Of a stretch of 64,000 nt of DNA, positions 34,730 through 43,213 are shown piece after piece. Source of the DNA: an uncultured Pelagibacteraceae bacterium (GTDB taxonomy: Bacteria > Pseudomonadota > Alphaproteobacteria > Pelagibacterales > Pelagibacteraceae). The position numbers and the translations under genes were made by a program. The DNA lies in NCBI GenBank assembly GCA_902556905.1, contig CACDYK010000006.1, positions 1-64,000 on the forward strand, written 5' to 3'. The notes beneath the pieces were generated by a model. It did no database searches. It was not told the DNA's origin and saw only the letters and a list, made by a program, of their open reading frames with translations. Numbering within the stretch: position 1 is the stretch's first letter; each line of letters opens with the position of its first letter.

Positions 34730-36203
34730 GCTAAAACATTATAAAATGTTCATTAATGGGGAGTGGGTTGACTCGGAAAGTAAAAGAACTTTTGAAACTT
34801 TAAACCCAGAAAACAATGAACCTTGGGCAATTGCTCCAGAAGCAAGTGCTAAAGATGTAAACAACGCAGTTAATGCGGCACAAAAAGCATTCGAGGGTGA
34901 GTGGCCTAAATTACTTCCAAGAGAAAGAGCTAAATTCTTAAGAGCTATTGGAGATCAATTGAGACAAAACGCAGAGATGTTAGGTGAAATAGAAACGATT
35001 GATACTGGAAAACTTTTTAGAGAAACAAAAAAACAAGCAATCTATATTGCTGAGTATTATGATTATTATGCAGGTCTTGCTGATAAAGTTGAAGGAACAG
35101 TTCTTCCAATTGATAAACCAAATGTTCAAGCGATAACTACAAGAATTCCAATTGGTGTTATTGCAGCAATCATTCCTTGGAATTCACAAATGTTTTTAAC
35201 AGCAACAAAATTAGCTCCTGCCCTTGCTATGGGGAATACAGTAGTAATTAAATCTTCAGAATTAGCACCCGCTGTAATGTTTGAATTTGCAAAACTTATT
35301 GAAAAAACTGGTATTCCTAAAGGAGTAGTAAATGTTATCACTGGCTTTGGTGATCCGTGTGGAAAAACTCTAACAACACATAACTTAGTTGAAAAAATTG
35401 CTTTTACTGGTGGACCTGAAACAGCAAGACATATAATTAGAAATTCAGCAGATAATTTATCAGAGGTAAGTTTAGAACTAGGTGGAAAAAGTCCTGTTGC
35501 TGTATTTGATGATGCAGAACAAGAAAATGCAATAAATGGTATTGTTGCTGGAATTTTTGGTGCAAGCGGTCAAAGTTGTATAGCTGGTTCAAGACTTTAT
35601 ATTCAAAAAGGCATTTATGATGAATTTTTAGACAAACTCTCAAAACGTGCATCAAAAATTAAAATTGGTGCTCCTATGGACTCTGAAACTGAGATGGGAC
35701 CATTAAGTAGTTTTAAACAATTAGAAACAATTGAAAAAAATATAAAAGCGACAATTGACCAAGGTGGAAAAATAAAGTGTGGTGGTAAACGACACTCTTT
35801 TTCTAACAAAGGATATTATTTTCCAGCGACAATCATAGAGTGCGACAACCATAATTTACCTGTTGCAGAAAATGAATTATTTGGACCAGTTCTATCTGTT
35901 ATGAAATTTGACACTGAAGAAGAAGTAATAAATAAGATGAATGATAATCAGTATGGATTATCCTCTGGGGTTTATACTAGTAATCTTTCAAGAGGAATGA
36001 GAGTTTCTAAAGCAATAAGAGCAGGGATAACTTTTGTAAATACTTATAGATTAATTTCTCCATCTGCTCCATTTGGAGGTATTAAAGATAGTGGTTATGG
36101 TAAAGAAGCAGGAATCGAGTCAATAAAAGATTATACAAGAGTTAAAACAACTTGGTTCTATACTTCTGATGAACCTTCACTAGACCCTTTTTCAATCAGG
36201 TAA
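34722..36203 (+). CDS. Aldehyde dehydrogenase family protein
   Basis: The 493-residue enzyme has the expected ALDH length. IPWNSQMFLTATKLAPALAMGNTVVIKSSE near 148-177 binds NAD, the catalytic Glu lies in VSLELGGKSP near 248-257 and the catalytic Cys in ASGQSCIAGSRLY near 281-293. The fold resembles betaine- or phenylacetaldehyde-type ALDHs. It likely oxidises the aldehyde produced earlier in this operon. It is the nearest candidate in the window for the missing succinic-semialdehyde step of the BlcB-BlcC pair, although it is in another operon. Confidence 0.92.
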   Translation: MTKLKHYKMFINGEWVDSESKRTFETLNPENNEPWAIAPEASAKDVNNAVNAAQKAFEGEWPKLLPRERAKFLRAIGDQLRQNAEMLGEIETIDTGKLFRETKKQAIYIAEYYDYYAGLADKVEGTVLPIDKPNVQAITTRIPIGVIAAIIPWNSQMFLTATKLAPALAMGNTVVIKSSELAPAVMFEFAKLIEKTGIPKGVVNVITGFGDPCGKTLTTHNLVEKIAFTGGPETARHIIRNSADNLSEVSLELGGKSPVAVFDDAEQENAINGIVAGIFGASGQSCIAGSRLYIQKGIYDEFLDKLSKRASKIKIGAPMDSETEMGPLSSFKQLETIEKNIKATIDQGGKIKCGGKRHSFSNKGYYFPATIIECDNHNLPVAENELFGPVLSVMKFDTEEEVINKMNDNQYGLSSGVYTSNLSRGMRVSKAIRAGITFVNTYRLISPSAPFGGIKDSGYGKEAGIESIKDYTRVKTTWFYTSDEPSLDPFSIR

Positions 36204-36207
36204 TATT

Positions 36208-37065
36208 TTGTCCCCAAAACACACTGTATTAATTGTTTTGGTGATGTTTTTTCTTGGTAGCGCTTATCCACTTGGTAAATTTGGATTAAATGCTTCAATG
36301 AATCCAATTTTCTTTGGTGCATTAAGAATGGGCTTTGTTTTTTTATGTTTATTACCATTTTGCAAAATAATTATTCCTAAAAAGAAATATATATTACCTT
36401 TAATAGGATTTTCTCTTTGTATGGGTGCGGGTGTAAATATGTTTTTATACTTATCTATCAATGCAGTGACTTTATTGGCTCCTATTACAATTGGAGCACA
36501 ACTATCTATACCGTTTGCAATACTAATAAGTTCTTTATTTTTAAAAGAAAGTATTAGTTTAAAAAAATGGATTTTTATTTTTTCATCATTTTTAGGAATA
36601 CTATTTATAGCTTTTGATCCAAATATCTTTGATGAAATTGTTGGTACTTTTTTGGTTTTTGGAATGGCCTTTTTTTATGGACTATCTCAAGTTTTTTCAA
36701 GATACATAAAAGACCTAGATGTAAAGTTTACAAATGCTTTTATGGGGCTTATAGGTTTTTTAGTCTTGATTATTTTTTCTCAAATATTTGAAGGAAACAT
36801 CGTTAAACAAATGGAGAAAGTTGAAACAAATGGTTGGCTTTCAGTTATGTATGCTGGAATGATCATTTCAATTTTAGGACACATGATGATGTTTTATCTT
36901 TATAAATTTTATCCAATAGGAATGGTCATGCCTTTTTATTCACTATTTCCTGTTTTTGGACTGATATTAACTTTCTTTATATTTGGTGAAGTACCCTCTT
37001 TAATAACAGTATTTGGGGGTATAGTTGTAATAACATCAATATATTTACTTCAAAAAACTAAGTAA
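36208..37065 (+). CDS. DMT-superfamily (EamA) transporter
   Basis: A 285-residue membrane protein with ten hydrophobic segments and EamA features such as FFLGSAYPLGKFGLN near the start and PFYSLFPVFGLILTFFIFGE near 246-265. The start is a TTG four bases after the upstream stop. An ATG is available at residue 13, so the N-terminus is not certain. It closes the operon before an AT-rich terminator-like hairpin. Substrate unknown. Confidence 0.85.
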   Translation: MSPKHTVLIVLVMFFLGSAYPLGKFGLNASMNPIFFGALRMGFVFLCLLPFCKIIIPKKKYILPLIGFSLCMGAGVNMFLYLSINAVTLLAPITIGAQLSIPFAILISSLFLKESISLKKWIFIFSSFLGILFIAFDPNIFDEIVGTFLVFGMAFFYGLSQVFSRYIKDLDVKFTNAFMGLIGFLVLIIFSQIFEGNIVKQMEKVETNGWLSVMYAGMIISILGHMMMFYLYKFYPIGMVMPFYSLFPVFGLILTFFIFGEVPSLITVFGGIVVITSIYLLQKTK

Positions 37066-37083
37066 TTTTTCATTGAATTGTTG

Positions 37084-37110
37084 AGATAATCATCATTTAA
37101 TTATCTTTTT
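37084..37110 (+). terminator. Weak Rho-independent terminator after the DMT gene
   Basis: AGATAAT and ATTATCT form a seven-base-pair stem around a nine-base loop, followed by a run of five T. It lies 19 bases after the transporter stop and before the binding-protein gene. The stem is AT-rich, so termination would be inefficient. Confidence 0.45.
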
Positions 37111-37140
37111 ATAAATTGTTAACAATAAAAGAGGAAGATA

Positions 37141-38331
37141 ATGAAAAAACTATTTATTGCTGCATTTATGCTTGTTTCAAGTTTTGGAACAAATGTAATG
37201 GCAGACGGACATGCGATTAAAATGGGGATTATCTTAGGATTTACTGGTCCTATTGAATCTCTAACACCAGCTATGAGAGACTCAGCTAAATTAGCTTTTG
37301 AAGAAGCTTCAGCGTCTGGATCTTTATTGGGTGGAAAAAAAATATCAGTTTTAGAAGCAGACTCAACTTGTGTTGACTCAGCAGCAGCAACTGCAGCAGC
37401 TGAAGGATTAGTATCACAAGGTGTAGCAGCTATAATGGGTGCTGACTGTTCAGGTGTTACGGGTGCAATTGCATCTAATGTTGCTGTACCTAATGGTGTA
37501 GTGATGATTTCACCATCAGCAACTTCTCCAGGATTAACAACTCTAGATGATAATGGATATTTCTTTAGAACAGCTCCATCAGATGCTAGAGGAGGTCAAA
37601 TCTTAGCTGATATTACTAAAGATAGAAAAGTTAAAAGTGTAGCAATTACTTACACTAACAATGACTATGGAAAAGGCTTAGCTGATGTTTATAAAGCAGC
37701 AGTTGAAAGTCATGGTATTAAAGTAACTACTGTAACTGCTCACGAAGATGGTAAAGCAGATTACTCATCTGAAGTTGCAACTCTTGCTTCAGCGGGTGGT
37801 GATGCTGTAGCTGTAATTGGTTACCTAGACCAAGGTGGAAAAGGAATTATTCAAGCTTCTTTAGACTCTGGAGCATTTGATACATTTGTTTTATCTGATG
37901 GTATGATAGGTCAATCTCTAGTTGATGCATTTGGAAAAGATTTAAGTAAATCTTTTGGTTCAATGCCTGGTTCAACTGGAAAAGGTGCAGGTGTATTTGC
38001 TGATGTAGCAAAAGCTGGAGGAATTGATTCTTCTGGACCATACACAGGCGAGTCATACGACGCAGCAGCTTTGATAGTATTAGCAATGCAAGCAGGTAAT
38101 TCTGCTGACAGAGCATCAATTGCAAAAAATGTAATGGGTGTTGCTAACGCTCCTGGAACTAAAATTTATCCAGGTGAGCTTAAAAAAGGATTGGATTTAC
38201 TAGCTAAAGGTAAAAAGATAAATTACGAAGGTGCAACTGGAGTAACTTTTACTAGTGTTGGTGAAGCTGAAGGTTCTTTCTTAGAGCAAGAAATCAAAGG
38301 TGGAAAATTCAAAACTAAAAAACAAAGATAA
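37141..38331 (+). CDS. Liv-type ABC transporter periplasmic binding protein
   Basis: The 396-residue protein has a signal peptide (LFIAAFMLVSSFGTNVMA-DGH) and the Peripla_BP_6 fold, with KMGIILGFTGPIES near 27-40 and VISPSAT-like MISPSATSPGL near 122-132. Alanine- and glycine-rich, with codon use suggesting high expression. The strong ribosome site GAGGAAG is just before the ATG. It faces the livM-livH-livF-livG genes on the other strand across a shared bidirectional terminator, and is probably their binding protein. Ligands in this family include branched-chain amino acids, amides and small acids. Confidence 0.9.
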   Translation: MKKLFIAAFMLVSSFGTNVMADGHAIKMGIILGFTGPIESLTPAMRDSAKLAFEEASASGSLLGGKKISVLEADSTCVDSAAATAAAEGLVSQGVAAIMGADCSGVTGAIASNVAVPNGVVMISPSATSPGLTTLDDNGYFFRTAPSDARGGQILADITKDRKVKSVAITYTNNDYGKGLADVYKAAVESHGIKVTTVTAHEDGKADYSSEVATLASAGGDAVAVIGYLDQGGKGIIQASLDSGAFDTFVLSDGMIGQSLVDAFGKDLSKSFGSMPGSTGKGAGVFADVAKAGGIDSSGPYTGESYDAAALIVLAMQAGNSADRASIAKNVMGVANAPGTKIYPGELKKGLDLLAKGKKINYEGATGVTFTSVGEAEGSFLEQEIKGGKFKTKKQR

Positions 38332-38344
38332 TTATTATCTAATT

Positions 38345-38380
38345 AAAAACCCCAGTAATAAAAATTACTGGGGTTTTTTT
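38345..38380. terminator. Bidirectional Rho-independent terminator
   Basis: A perfect stem CCCCAGTAAT / ATTACTGGGG with loop AAAA is flanked by five A on the left and seven T on the right. It ends the binding-protein transcript on the plus strand and, because of the A run, also the liv operon on the minus strand. This is the cleanest terminator in the window. Confidence 0.93.
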
Positions 38381-38454
38381 ATATCTAAATACTAATTAAA
38401 ATTCTTAAAACATCAAAAAAATGTACTAAAATATTAGACAGAGAATTGTGATAA

Positions 38455-38523
38455 TTAAAACATGTACTTGTCAGCCATATACATAGCCCAAGCAATTGCA
38501 GCACCTAATATAATATATTTCAT
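38455..38523 (-). CDS. Putative 22-residue single-helix membrane microprotein
   Basis: Seven bases after the livM stop, on the same strand, an ATG opens a short ORF encoding MKYIILGAAIAWAMYMADKY and two more residues. The sequence is one hydrophobic helix with a charged end, which is non-random-looking in this AT-rich spacer. No strong ribosome site is visible and the family is unknown, so it may be a chance ORF. Confidence 0.4.
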   Translation of the reverse strand: MKYIILGAAIAWAMYMADKYMF

Positions 38524-38530
38524 ATAGTGA

Positions 38531-39901
38531 TTACTTTATTTCTATTTTTTCAGGAAGTATACCTTTAGGTCGATATCTCATTATCAATAACAAGCCAAGG
38601 CCCATCATTAAATATCTAAAGTAAGGAACACTCTCAATTAAATGAACTTTTAATGCATGTGTGTCTGCCATTCCAGCTGTAAAAAAATTTATCAAAAATA
38701 GTGCTATAGGTGCAGCCTCAATCCATAAAAACCAAACTGCAAAACCTCCAAGTATGGCTCCAAAATTATTACCACTTCCACCAACAATTACCATCACCCA
38801 AATAAGAAATGTATATCTCATAGGTCTATAACTTCCTGGTGTAAATAAACCATCTTGAGTAACTAACATTGCCCCAGCAATTCCAACAATTGCAGAACCC
38901 AAAATAAATATCAACAGGTGTTGTTTAACAACATTTTTACCCATTGCATTTGCTGCTTCTTCGTTGTCTCTAATAGCTCTCATCATTCTGCCCCATGGAG
39001 AATAAAGCGCTTTTTGAGTTAAAATTAAAAGTATAATAACAACAATCAAAAATAATCCTGAATAACAAAGTTTAACAAATACAGTTGAGCCTTCTATTAC
39101 CATTTGATTTAATGCTGCCTGACGATCTGCAAGATTAGAAATTAATGCTAATTTTCCTGAATTGAATTTTTCTACTAAATTAATAAACCATTCAGTTGTT
39201 TGAAGGTCAACTTCATATGGTGCTGGTCTTTTTAAGCCTATTACATTTTTAACACCTCTTGTTAACCAGTCTTCATGCTTAATTATTGCAATTACAATTT
39301 CAGAAATAAGTAAAGTTGCAATTGCTAAATAATCAGCTCTTAAACCTAAGGCAACATTTCCAACTATAAAAGCTAGCCCACCTGCAAAAAATGCTCCAAC
39401 AATCCAAGAAAAGATAATTGGTAATCCAAAGCCACCTAAGAATCCTGTTTTAGCTGGATTAACCCCTTCTATCGCTTCAATTCCAGGTTCAGCTGTTATT
39501 CTAATGATTACAATTCCAGCAACTATAATTGCAGCTATTCCATAAGTTCTAAATTTTGATTTTTCAAAATTTTTTAAAATAAATCTAATAGCAAATACCA
39601 TTGCAATAATTAGCCATAGACACATTAAGATATCAAAACCACCTGCACGCCATGCTTCCTGTACAGGATCAACCGAGATTAAAACTGCCGCTAACCCTCC
39701 AAGCGCTGTATAACCCATAATTCCAAAGTTAATTAGTCCTGCATAACCCCACTGAATATTTGCTCCCATAGTCATTACTGCAGAAATCAAACAAAGATTA
39801 AATATTGATAATGCTACATTCCAAGATTGAAAAATTCCTACAAGAATTATCAAAGCCATCATGATGCTATAAGCAGCTATTACATTTAAATTCTTTCTCA
39901 C
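38531..39901 (-). CDS. livM: Liv-type ABC transporter permease, LivM-like
   Basis: The 456-residue protein is a LivM-type permease with about ten hydrophobic segments, GANIQWGYAGLINFGIMGYTALG near 46-68 and the EAA-like coupling loop LYSPWGRMMRAIRDNEEAANAMG near 306-328. Residues near 100-160 form an extra hydrophobic insert, making it longer than usual (about 350). It overlaps the livH 3' fragment by four bases. With LivH, LivG and LivF it forms the first Liv system. Confidence 0.9.
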   Translation of the reverse strand: MRKNLNVIAAYSIMMALIILVGIFQSWNVALSIFNLCLISAVMTMGANIQWGYAGLINFGIMGYTALGGLAAVLISVDPVQEAWRAGGFDILMCLWLIIAMVFAIRFILKNFEKSKFRTYGIAAIIVAGIVIIRITAEPGIEAIEGVNPAKTGFLGGFGLPIIFSWIVGAFFAGGLAFIVGNVALGLRADYLAIATLLISEIVIAIIKHEDWLTRGVKNVIGLKRPAPYEVDLQTTEWFINLVEKFNSGKLALISNLADRQAALNQMVIEGSTVFVKLCYSGLFLIVVIILLILTQKALYSPWGRMMRAIRDNEEAANAMGKNVVKQHLLIFILGSAIVGIAGAMLVTQDGLFTPGSYRPMRYTFLIWVMVIVGGSGNNFGAILGGFAVWFLWIEAAPIALFLINFFTAGMADTHALKVHLIESVPYFRYLMMGLGLLLIMRYRPKGILPEKIEIK

Positions 39902-40326
39902 AATACTTTTCCTTTAAATATTCCTGAAGGTCTATAAAGCAATACTATGACCAATATTGAAAATGAAACTGCAAATTTATAATCTGTAGATAAAAGTTGA
40001 ACTAAACTTTCAGGCTCCATACTTTCTGGCAAAATGTACATAAAGAATTTTTTATAAGCATAAGTTAAAAATATTTCTGAAAATGCAATAACATATCCTC
40101 CTAAAAAGGCACCAAATGGATTTCCTATACCTCCAACAATTGCTGCTGCAAATATAGGAAGCATATTGTTAAAATAAGTGAAAGGTTTAAAACTTTTATC
40201 CAAACCATATAAGGCGCCTCCAATAGTTGCTAAAATCCCTGCTATTATCCATGTAATCATCACTATTTTTTTTGGATCAATTCCTGATAGTAAAGCTAAA
40301 TCCTCATTATCAGAGTAAGCTTTCAT
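39898..40326 (-). CDS. LivH-like permease, C-terminal fragment
   Basis: The 142-residue ORF starts at an internal Met of the LivH coupling loop (MKAYSDNEDLALLSGIDPKK) and continues through the last helices to RPSGIFKGKVL, the normal LivH end. Upstream of this Met the same frame is open through KTKTGKS, which shows it is the broken-off half of the preceding ORF rather than an independent gene. Confidence 0.75.
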   Translation of the reverse strand: MKAYSDNEDLALLSGIDPKKIVMITWIIAGILATIGGALYGLDKSFKPFTYFNNMLPIFAAAIVGGIGNPFGAFLGGYVIAFSEIFLTYAYKKFFMYILPESMEPESLVQLLSTDYKFAVSFSILVIVLLYRPSGIFKGKVL

Positions 40327-40345
40327 ACTTTTTCCTGTTTTAGTC

Positions 40346-40909
40346 TTATTTAAAAAACCAAAACAAAAGAGAAACTAGAACAATTGTAACAAATATTGTT
40401 AGTACTTGCGTAGACTTCAATGCAAGTCCTTCATTAAGGCCTGTCATTTCTTTAAATTCACGTGCTTTGATAATAAATTTTTCACCATCAAAAAATCTTT
40501 GATCAGAAGGACCAATAATTATTCTTACCACAGCCTGAGTGACAAACATTACACCAATACTAACCATTGCCAGTTGAACAGGTGGGCTCTTATTGACTCT
40601 GTAATATTTAAATACAAATTTATCTATAAACAACATGTAAATAATCATAAATAAAATTGCAAATGGAATAGCTATTAACGCTGTTGGCAAAACCCCAAGT
40701 GAAATTCCAATTGATTGAAAATACCAAGTAAATAAAATTGTAACCATTGTCCCAAAAGACATCATGTCTCCAGTTGCAAAATTAGCAAATCTCAAAATTC
40801 CATAAATTAATGTAACAAAAATTGCACCTAATGCTAACTGAGAACCATATGTTAAAGCAGGAATAAAAATATAATTTAATAAAAGAATTATAGCATTTAA
40901 AAAATCCAT
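40346..40909 (-). CDS. LivH-like permease, N-terminal fragment
   Basis: The 187-residue ORF carries the first helices of LivH, with LIYGILRFANFATGDMMSFGTM near 34-55, and stops at a TAA just after a T6 run. It lacks the coupling loop and the last helices and would not form a working permease alone. Its start is two bases after the livF stop. Confidence 0.78.
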   Translation of the reverse strand: MDFLNAIILLLNYIFIPALTYGSQLALGAIFVTLIYGILRFANFATGDMMSFGTMVTILFTWYFQSIGISLGVLPTALIAIPFAILFMIIYMLFIDKFVFKYYRVNKSPPVQLAMVSIGVMFVTQAVVRIIIGPSDQRFFDGEKFIIKAREFKEMTGLNEGLALKSTQVLTIFVTIVLVSLLFWFFK

Positions 40910-40911
40910 AA

Positions 40912-41619
40912 TTATCCCCCTAAAAAAGAGCTTCTTACTCTTGGATCATTTAATAATTCATTTCCAGTTCCTGAATATCTATTTTCTCCAGTTACTAAAA
41001 CGTATCCCCTGTCAGAAATATTAAGTGCTTGTTTTGCATTTTGTTCAACCATTAAAATGGCAACATTAGTTCTTTTAACTTTTATTATATGATCAAATAA
41101 TTCATCCATTACAATTGGCGAAACACCTGCAGTTGGCTCATCCAACATTAGAACTGTTGGTTTAATCATTAGTGCTCGACCAAGAGCTACTTGTTGTCTT
41201 TGTCCACCTGATAATTCACCGACTAATTGATTTCTTTTTTCTTTAAGAACAGGAAATAAATTATAAATTTCCTCTATTGTATCTTTAATTTCATCATTGA
41301 TAAGAAAAGCTCCCATTTCTAGATTTTCTTCAACAGTCATTCCAGCAAAAACATTTTTAGTTTGTGGTACAAAAGATATTCCTTCTTTGACTCTATCTTG
41401 AGGAGATAATTTAGAGATATCTTTACCATCAATTTTTACTGATCCAGATTTTAAATTCAAAAGACCCAACATCGCTTTCATGGCTGTTGATTTACCAGCT
41501 CCATTTGGTCCAAGAATTGAAACTATTTCACCTTTGTTAACATTTACTGAGCAAGAATTAATTATATCAGGACCACTACCATAGCCCCCTGTCATTGCGT
41601 TTCCTTCAAAATATGCCAT
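40912..41619 (-). CDS. livF: Liv-type ABC transporter ATPase, LivF-like
   Basis: The 235-residue ATPase has Walker A GPNGAGKSTAMK near 37-48, signature LSGGQRQQVALGRALM near 139-154 and Walker B VLMLDEPTAG near 158-167. The C-terminal YSGTGNELLNDPRVRSSFLGG is typical of LivF. It shares one base with the stop of livG, so the two are coupled. Confidence 0.92.
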   Translation of the reverse strand: MAYFEGNAMTGGYGSGPDIINSCSVNVNKGEIVSILGPNGAGKSTAMKAMLGLLNLKSGSVKIDGKDISKLSPQDRVKEGISFVPQTKNVFAGMTVEENLEMGAFLINDEIKDTIEEIYNLFPVLKEKRNQLVGELSGGQRQQVALGRALMIKPTVLMLDEPTAGVSPIVMDELFDHIIKVKRTNVAILMVEQNAKQALNISDRGYVLVTGENRYSGTGNELLNDPRVRSSFLGG

Positions 41620-42407
41620 TAATTTGAGTCCTTAAGTTTAGATCCCCTACCTAAATAACTTTCTATTACTTTTTCATCTTTTTTAACTTCATCTACTGAT
41701 CCTTCAAATAAAACTGAACCTTCAGCCATTACAATAACTGGGTCGCATAATCTTCCTATAAAATCCATATCGTGTTCGATCATACAGAAAGTATACCCTT
41801 TTTCTTTATTGAGTTTTTCGATTGCTGTCCCAAGATCTTTTAGTAAAGTTCTATTCACACCAGCACCCACTTCATCTAATAATACTAATTTAGCGTCTAC
41901 CATCATTGTTCTACCTAATTCCAACAATTTCTTTTGTCCGCCTGATAAATTTCCAGCCAATTCATTTGATAAATGACTAAGATTTAAAAAATCAACAACT
42001 TCTTTTGCTTTTTCTTTTACAATAGCTTCTTCCTCAGAAACTAGTTTTGGTTTTAATAGTGCGGTCATCAGTTTTTCACCAGATTGGTTTCCTGGAACCA
42101 TCATTAAATTTTCCAATACTGATAAATTTGAAAATTCATGAGCAATTTGGAAAGTTCTAAGTAAACCTTTTGAAAATAATTCGTAAGATGGAACATCTGT
42201 AATATTTTCTTCATCAAAAGTTACTGCTCCACTTGATGATTTTAAATTACCAGCAATTAAATTAAATAAAGTAGTTTTACCAGATCCATTAGGTCCAATA
42301 ATGCCAGTTATAGTTCCTCTTTTAACATTTAAAGAACAATCAGATACAGCTGCTAAACCACCAAAATATTTTGATAAATTATTTATTTCTAAAATATTTT
42401 CTGACAT
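41619..42407 (-). CDS. livG: Liv-type ABC transporter ATPase, LivG-like
   Basis: The 262-residue protein has Walker A GPNGSGKTTLFNLIAG near 37-52, signature LSGGQKKLLELGRTMM near 152-167 and Walker B LVLLDEVGAGVN near 172-183 (Val instead of the usual Pro in DEP). The C-terminus contains the LivG-specific IESYLGRG. It follows the ProC-like gene by five bases and starts the transporter part of the operon. Confidence 0.92.
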   Translation of the reverse strand: MSENILEINNLSKYFGGLAAVSDCSLNVKRGTITGIIGPNGSGKTTLFNLIAGNLKSSSGAVTFDEENITDVPSYELFSKGLLRTFQIAHEFSNLSVLENLMMVPGNQSGEKLMTALLKPKLVSEEEAIVKEKAKEVVDFLNLSHLSNELAGNLSGGQKKLLELGRTMMVDAKLVLLDEVGAGVNRTLLKDLGTAIEKLNKEKGYTFCMIEHDMDFIGRLCDPVIVMAEGSVLFEGSVDEVKKDEKVIESYLGRGSKLKDSN

Positions 42408-42412
42408 TGGAA

Positions 42413-43180
42413 TTATTTATTAAGTCGTTTATGGATACTATTTAAAGTTTTTTCTAATGACTTATAAAAACCAGCTTTAGTCAATTCTTTAACACCTTGT
42501 TCATTAAGACCCTTAGGCGTTTGAGACTCTTTAACTAAATACTTCAAATCCTCTTTAGAGTTTACAACAGCATCTTGAGATAAAGCTAAGAATAGTGATG
42601 TAATATATTTTTGAGCATTATCTCTTTTCACACCACGTTTTACAAGCCAATCTGTCATAACTCTAAGCAACTCATAAAAAGGTGCCATCATTCCAGAAGT
42701 AGACCAAAAATTAATTGAAGATTTCTCATTTTTAATTTCTACAGTTGTTCCTATTTGATTAAAGAATTTTTTTATTTTTGGGTTAGGTGGACAAATAGGT
42801 ACTGGTCCTTTTTTTAATGATATTGGAGGTAATGGTATTGCTCTTACAATATTTGCTTTTACTTTAATCGATTTTTTTAATTGCGATAACGTAATCGTTG
42901 AAATGAAACTTATAATAGTATGACTAGATTTAAATTTTAAATCTTTAATGATTTTTTCACCCACTGTTGGTGTAACTGATAAAAATATCCAATCACATTT
43001 ATCAATTATTTCTTGATTATTTTTAGAAATATTAATCTTTTTAAATTTTCTTTTTAAAGTTTTTGCAGTTTTCTTATTTCTTTCAGAGATTATAATTTTT
43101 TTGAATTTAATTTTAGATTTACAGACTCCTGTGATTACTGAAGATGCAATTTTTCCTGTACCAATAAATCCTAAATTCAT
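42413..43180 (-). CDS. Pyrroline-5-carboxylate reductase-like protein
   Basis: The 255-residue protein has an N-terminal Rossmann motif MNLGFIGTGKIASSVITG and the P5CR architecture: WIFLSVTPTVGEKI near 69-82, an IVRAIPLPP motif near 110 corresponding to the family MPN segment, and a helical dimer domain with TPKGLNEQGVKEL near 227-239. The deviation from VRxMPNTPA suggests a ProC paralogue reducing another imine or ketone. Its position between csiD and livG suggests a role in catabolism of the imported compound. Confidence 0.78.
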   Translation of the reverse strand: MNLGFIGTGKIASSVITGVCKSKIKFKKIIISERNKKTAKTLKRKFKKINISKNNQEIIDKCDWIFLSVTPTVGEKIIKDLKFKSSHTIISFISTITLSQLKKSIKVKANIVRAIPLPPISLKKGPVPICPPNPKIKKFFNQIGTTVEIKNEKSSINFWSTSGMMAPFYELLRVMTDWLVKRGVKRDNAQKYITSLFLALSQDAVVNSKEDLKYLVKESQTPKGLNEQGVKELTKAGFYKSLEKTLNSIHKRLNK

Positions 43181-43213
43181 AAATTTTGATTACTTTATAT
43201 TGATTATATTGAA

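Larger units (their letters stand above)
39898..40909 (-). pseudogene. livH: livH interrupted by a frameshift (two ORFs)
   Basis: Two adjacent ORFs together encode one LivH permease. The upstream part ends ...LFWFFK at TGGTTTTTTAAATAA. Reading one base further along, TTTTTAAATAAGACT continues as FLNKTKTGKSMKAYSDNED, the normal LivH loop. Removing one T from the six-T run restores a single frame. This may be a true mutation, an assembly or sequencing error in a homopolymer, or phase-variable slippage. All domain residues are otherwise intact, which argues for a recent event or an error. Confidence 0.8.

Noticed and set aside
40346-40357. Programmed ribosomal frameshift in livH
   Set aside because: The bases around the break do not fit a standard minus-one slippery heptamer in the zero frame and the T run is short, so mutation or sequencing error is simpler.
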